A stretch of 8,313 nt of DNA from Prevotella sp. UBA5379 (GTDB lineage Bacteria > Bacteroidota > Bacteroidia > Bacteroidales > Bacteroidaceae). The stretch is taken from NCBI GenBank assembly GCA_002409785.1, contig DHOX01000017.1:1-8313 (forward strand), in the 5' to 3' direction. This document shows, in pieces, positions 6,966-8,313 of this stretch. The translations under genes were made by a program, and so were the position numbers. The notes beneath the pieces were generated by a model. It saw nothing but the letters and a program-made list of their open reading frames with translations. It had not been told where the DNA came from and made no database searches. How positions within the stretch are numbered: position 1 is the first letter of the stretch; each line of letters opens with the position of its first letter.

Positions 6966-8313
6966 TTAGAAATTAATATTTAAACCAATATTGAATGTTC
7001 TGGAAACAGGATAATTGGACAAGTCAATGCCATTAATGCCTACTTCCGGGTCAAATCCGGAATAACCGGTAATCGTAGCCACGTTTTCACAGGAAAGGGT
7101 CATTCGTGCACTTTCTATGGAAAGAGTTCTCAGCCACAATGAAGGGAGATCATAAGAGAGTGAAATAGTTTTCAAGCGAAGATAAGAACCATTTTCGACA
7201 AACCGGTCTGAAACTCGATTGTTCCCGTTCGGATCACCATAGACTGCACGGGGCATAACATTGCTTGTGCCCTCACCATGCCAGCGTGAAAGGACATCTG
7301 TCAACTGATTATAAGCTGCTGACATTCCGGTAAGATCTATCTTATTGGCATTAAAAATCTTGTTCCCGGCAACTCCTTGCAAATAGATATTCAGTTCAAA
7401 GCCTTTCCAGGTCAGGATGTTGCTCATTGAAAACAGGTGACTGGGATTCGGATTGCCTATTACGGTGCGATCTTCATCATTGATTACCCCATCATGATTC
7501 AAATCCTTGAAACGAATGTCACCCGGTTCTGCCCCAGCCTGATAGGCATGGTCCTGAACTTCCTTCTCATTTTGAAAAATGCCGTCGGTGACATAACCAT
7601 AGAACACATTGATAGGATAACCCTTCGCCAGCATAGTAACGTAAGAATTATTAATCTGGTTGATATAATAGGGTGTAGCACTATTCAGGTCGTTAATCTT
7701 ATTCCGGTTATAGGTATAAGACAAGGACGTTTCCCAACCCAGGATTCCTTTCAGGTTGATGGTGTGCAAAGTCAGTTCTACTCCTTTATTGGTTACCTTT
7801 CCGGCATTGGTATAAGTTGTACTGGTATCTTCAAAACCGGAAGTAATGGGAATTGAAGCCTTGACGAGCATATCACTGGTTTTCTTGATATAAGCATCGA
7901 AGGTAAGGTTGACACGGGAATGGAACAGGGTTGCATCAAATCCGATATTTGTCTGAGCCACCTGCTCCCAATGGATGTTCGGATTGGCAAGAGTAGTAGA
8001 AATCAAGGCTGTCTGTTCATTTTCTGATGTACCCAAAGGATAGACACTGGTATTCCAGGTAGCCATATAACTGTAATTACTGACACTGGCCTGACTACCG
8101 GTAACGCCATATCCCATACGGATCTTCAAGTCATTCAGTAACTCATTCTGTTTATACCAGGGTTCTTCCGTGAGACGCCATGCCAAGGACAACGAGGGGA
8201 AAGTCCCCCAGCGGTGATTCCGTCCGAAACGGCTGGAGCCGTCCTTACGGATTGTTGCGGTTACTAAATACCGGTTACAGTAATCATAATTGGCCCGGGC
8301 CATATAAGAGAAC
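6966..8313 (-). CDS. SusC-like TonB-dependent transporter, C-terminal part (5' end outside the window)
   Basis: This is the last 448 residues of an outer-membrane TonB-dependent transporter of the SusC/RagA family, which usually has about 1000 residues. The reading frame stays open to the window edge (F-S-Y before MARANYDY), so the Met at 8301-8303 is internal. Only beta-barrel strands are present; the signal peptide, carboxypeptidase-like domain, TonB box and plug are beyond 8313. Family signatures are RANYDY with RYLVTATIRKDGSSRFG near the edge, WGTFPSLSLAWRLTEEPW, LKIRMGYGVTGSQ, the acidic DLNHDGVINDED loop before RTVIGNPNPSHLF, NGSYLRLKTISLSYDLP, GFDPEVG, and the terminal strand RTFNIGLNINF ending in Phe as outer-membrane barrels do. 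It should import alpha-glucan oligosaccharides together with the SusD-like protein encoded 9 nt downstream. No frameshift is seen in the visible part. The substrate is inferred from the neighbouring GH66 enzyme. Confidence 0.96.
   Translation of the reverse strand, partial: FSYMARANYDYCNRYLVTATIRKDGSSRFGRNHRWGTFPSLSLAWRLTEEPWYKQNELLNDLKIRMGYGVTGSQASVSNYSYMATWNTSVYPLGTSENEQTALISTTLANPNIHWEQVAQTNIGFDATLFHSRVNLTFDAYIKKTSDMLVKASIPITSGFEDTSTTYTNAGKVTNKGVELTLHTINLKGILGWETSLSYTYNRNKINDLNSATPYYINQINNSYVTMLAKGYPINVFYGYVTDGIFQNEKEVQDHAYQAGAEPGDIRFKDLNHDGVINDEDRTVIGNPNPSHLFSMSNILTWKGFELNIYLQGVAGNKIFNANKIDLTGMSAAYNQLTDVLSRWHGEGTSNVMPRAVYGDPNGNNRVSDRFVENGSYLRLKTISLSYDLPSLWLRTLSIESARMTLSCENVATITGYSGFDPEVGINGIDLSNYPVSRTFNIGLNINF
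7470..7505 (-). other. EF-hand-like acidic loop in the SusC-like barrel
   Basis: The 12 codons give DLNHDGVINDED, with Asp1, Asn3, Asp5, Gly6, Ile8 and Asp12 in the spacing of a calcium-binding EF-hand or dockerin loop. A similar segment ahead of the RT-IGNPNP sequence is common in SusC-family proteins, where it lies in a loop of the barrel. Metal binding is inferred from the pattern. Confidence 0.55.

Larger units (their letters stand above)
1..8313 (-). other. Dextran-type polysaccharide utilization locus, five-gene operon segment
   Basis: Five co-directional genes (susC-like, susD-like, susE/F-like, GH66, GH97) are separated by 9 to about 22 nt with no hairpin-plus-T-run terminator between them, so a single transcript is likely. 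The set covers surface binding, surface cutting, outer-membrane import and periplasmic release of glucose. The order resembles the dextran locus I recall from B. thetaiotaomicron (around BT3086-BT3090), which to my memory carries a GH31 rather than a GH97 enzyme. The regulator, expected as an HTCS- or SusR-type protein, is not in the window. Confidence 0.85.

Noticed and set aside
8301..8303. The ATG at 8301-8303 as the start of a short 445-residue gene.
   Set aside because: The frame is open to the window edge, and the sequence is mid-barrel SusC with no signal peptide, so this Met is internal.
1..8313. Defence system, phage, insertion sequence, CRISPR or tRNA content.
   Set aside because: The five PUL genes fill the window almost end to end. 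No direct-repeat arrays, transposase motifs or RNA genes were seen on either strand.

Overview
The window looks like part of a polysaccharide utilization locus (PUL) from a Bacteroidota bacterium, most likely of the order Bacteroidales (Bacteroides, Prevotella or a relative). The evidence is a SusC/SusD pair, a SusE/SusF-type glycan-binding lipoprotein, lipoprotein signals typical of the phylum, AT-rich leaders with little or no Shine-Dalgarno sequence, and mid-40s GC by eye. I cannot assign a genus from the sequence alone.

All five genes lie on the minus strand, so transcription runs from high to low coordinates: the 3' part of a susC-like TonB-dependent transporter gene (6966 to the window edge), a susD-like gene (5466-6956), a susE/susF-like gene (3956-5449), a GH66 dextranase-like gene (2160-3938), and a GH97 alpha-glucosidase-like gene (1-2136). 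The gaps are 9, 16, 17 and 21-23 nt, and none holds a recognisable terminator or promoter, so this reads as one operon. There is no stretch above 300 bases without a gene. I see no RNA genes, mobile elements, CRISPR arrays or phage traces. The promoter, the start of susC and any regulator lie beyond base 8313. The stop codon of the last gene is at bases 1-3, so whether the operon continues cannot be seen.

The inferred pathway is use of dextran or another alpha-1,6-linked glucan. The surface lipoproteins (SusD-like, SusE/F-like, and probably the GH66 enzyme) would capture and cut the polymer outside the cell. The SusC-SusD complex would import the isomalto-oligosaccharides using TonB energy. 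The GH97 enzyme would release glucose in the periplasm. The substrate call rests mainly on GH66, a family whose known activities are on dextran. The GH97 enzyme carries the inverting SusB-type glutamate set.

I found no sign of an undescribed kind of system. The points most worth checking are the GH66+GH97 pairing, the three-module binding protein whose first and third modules are near-duplicates, and the probable lipidation of the GH66 enzyme.
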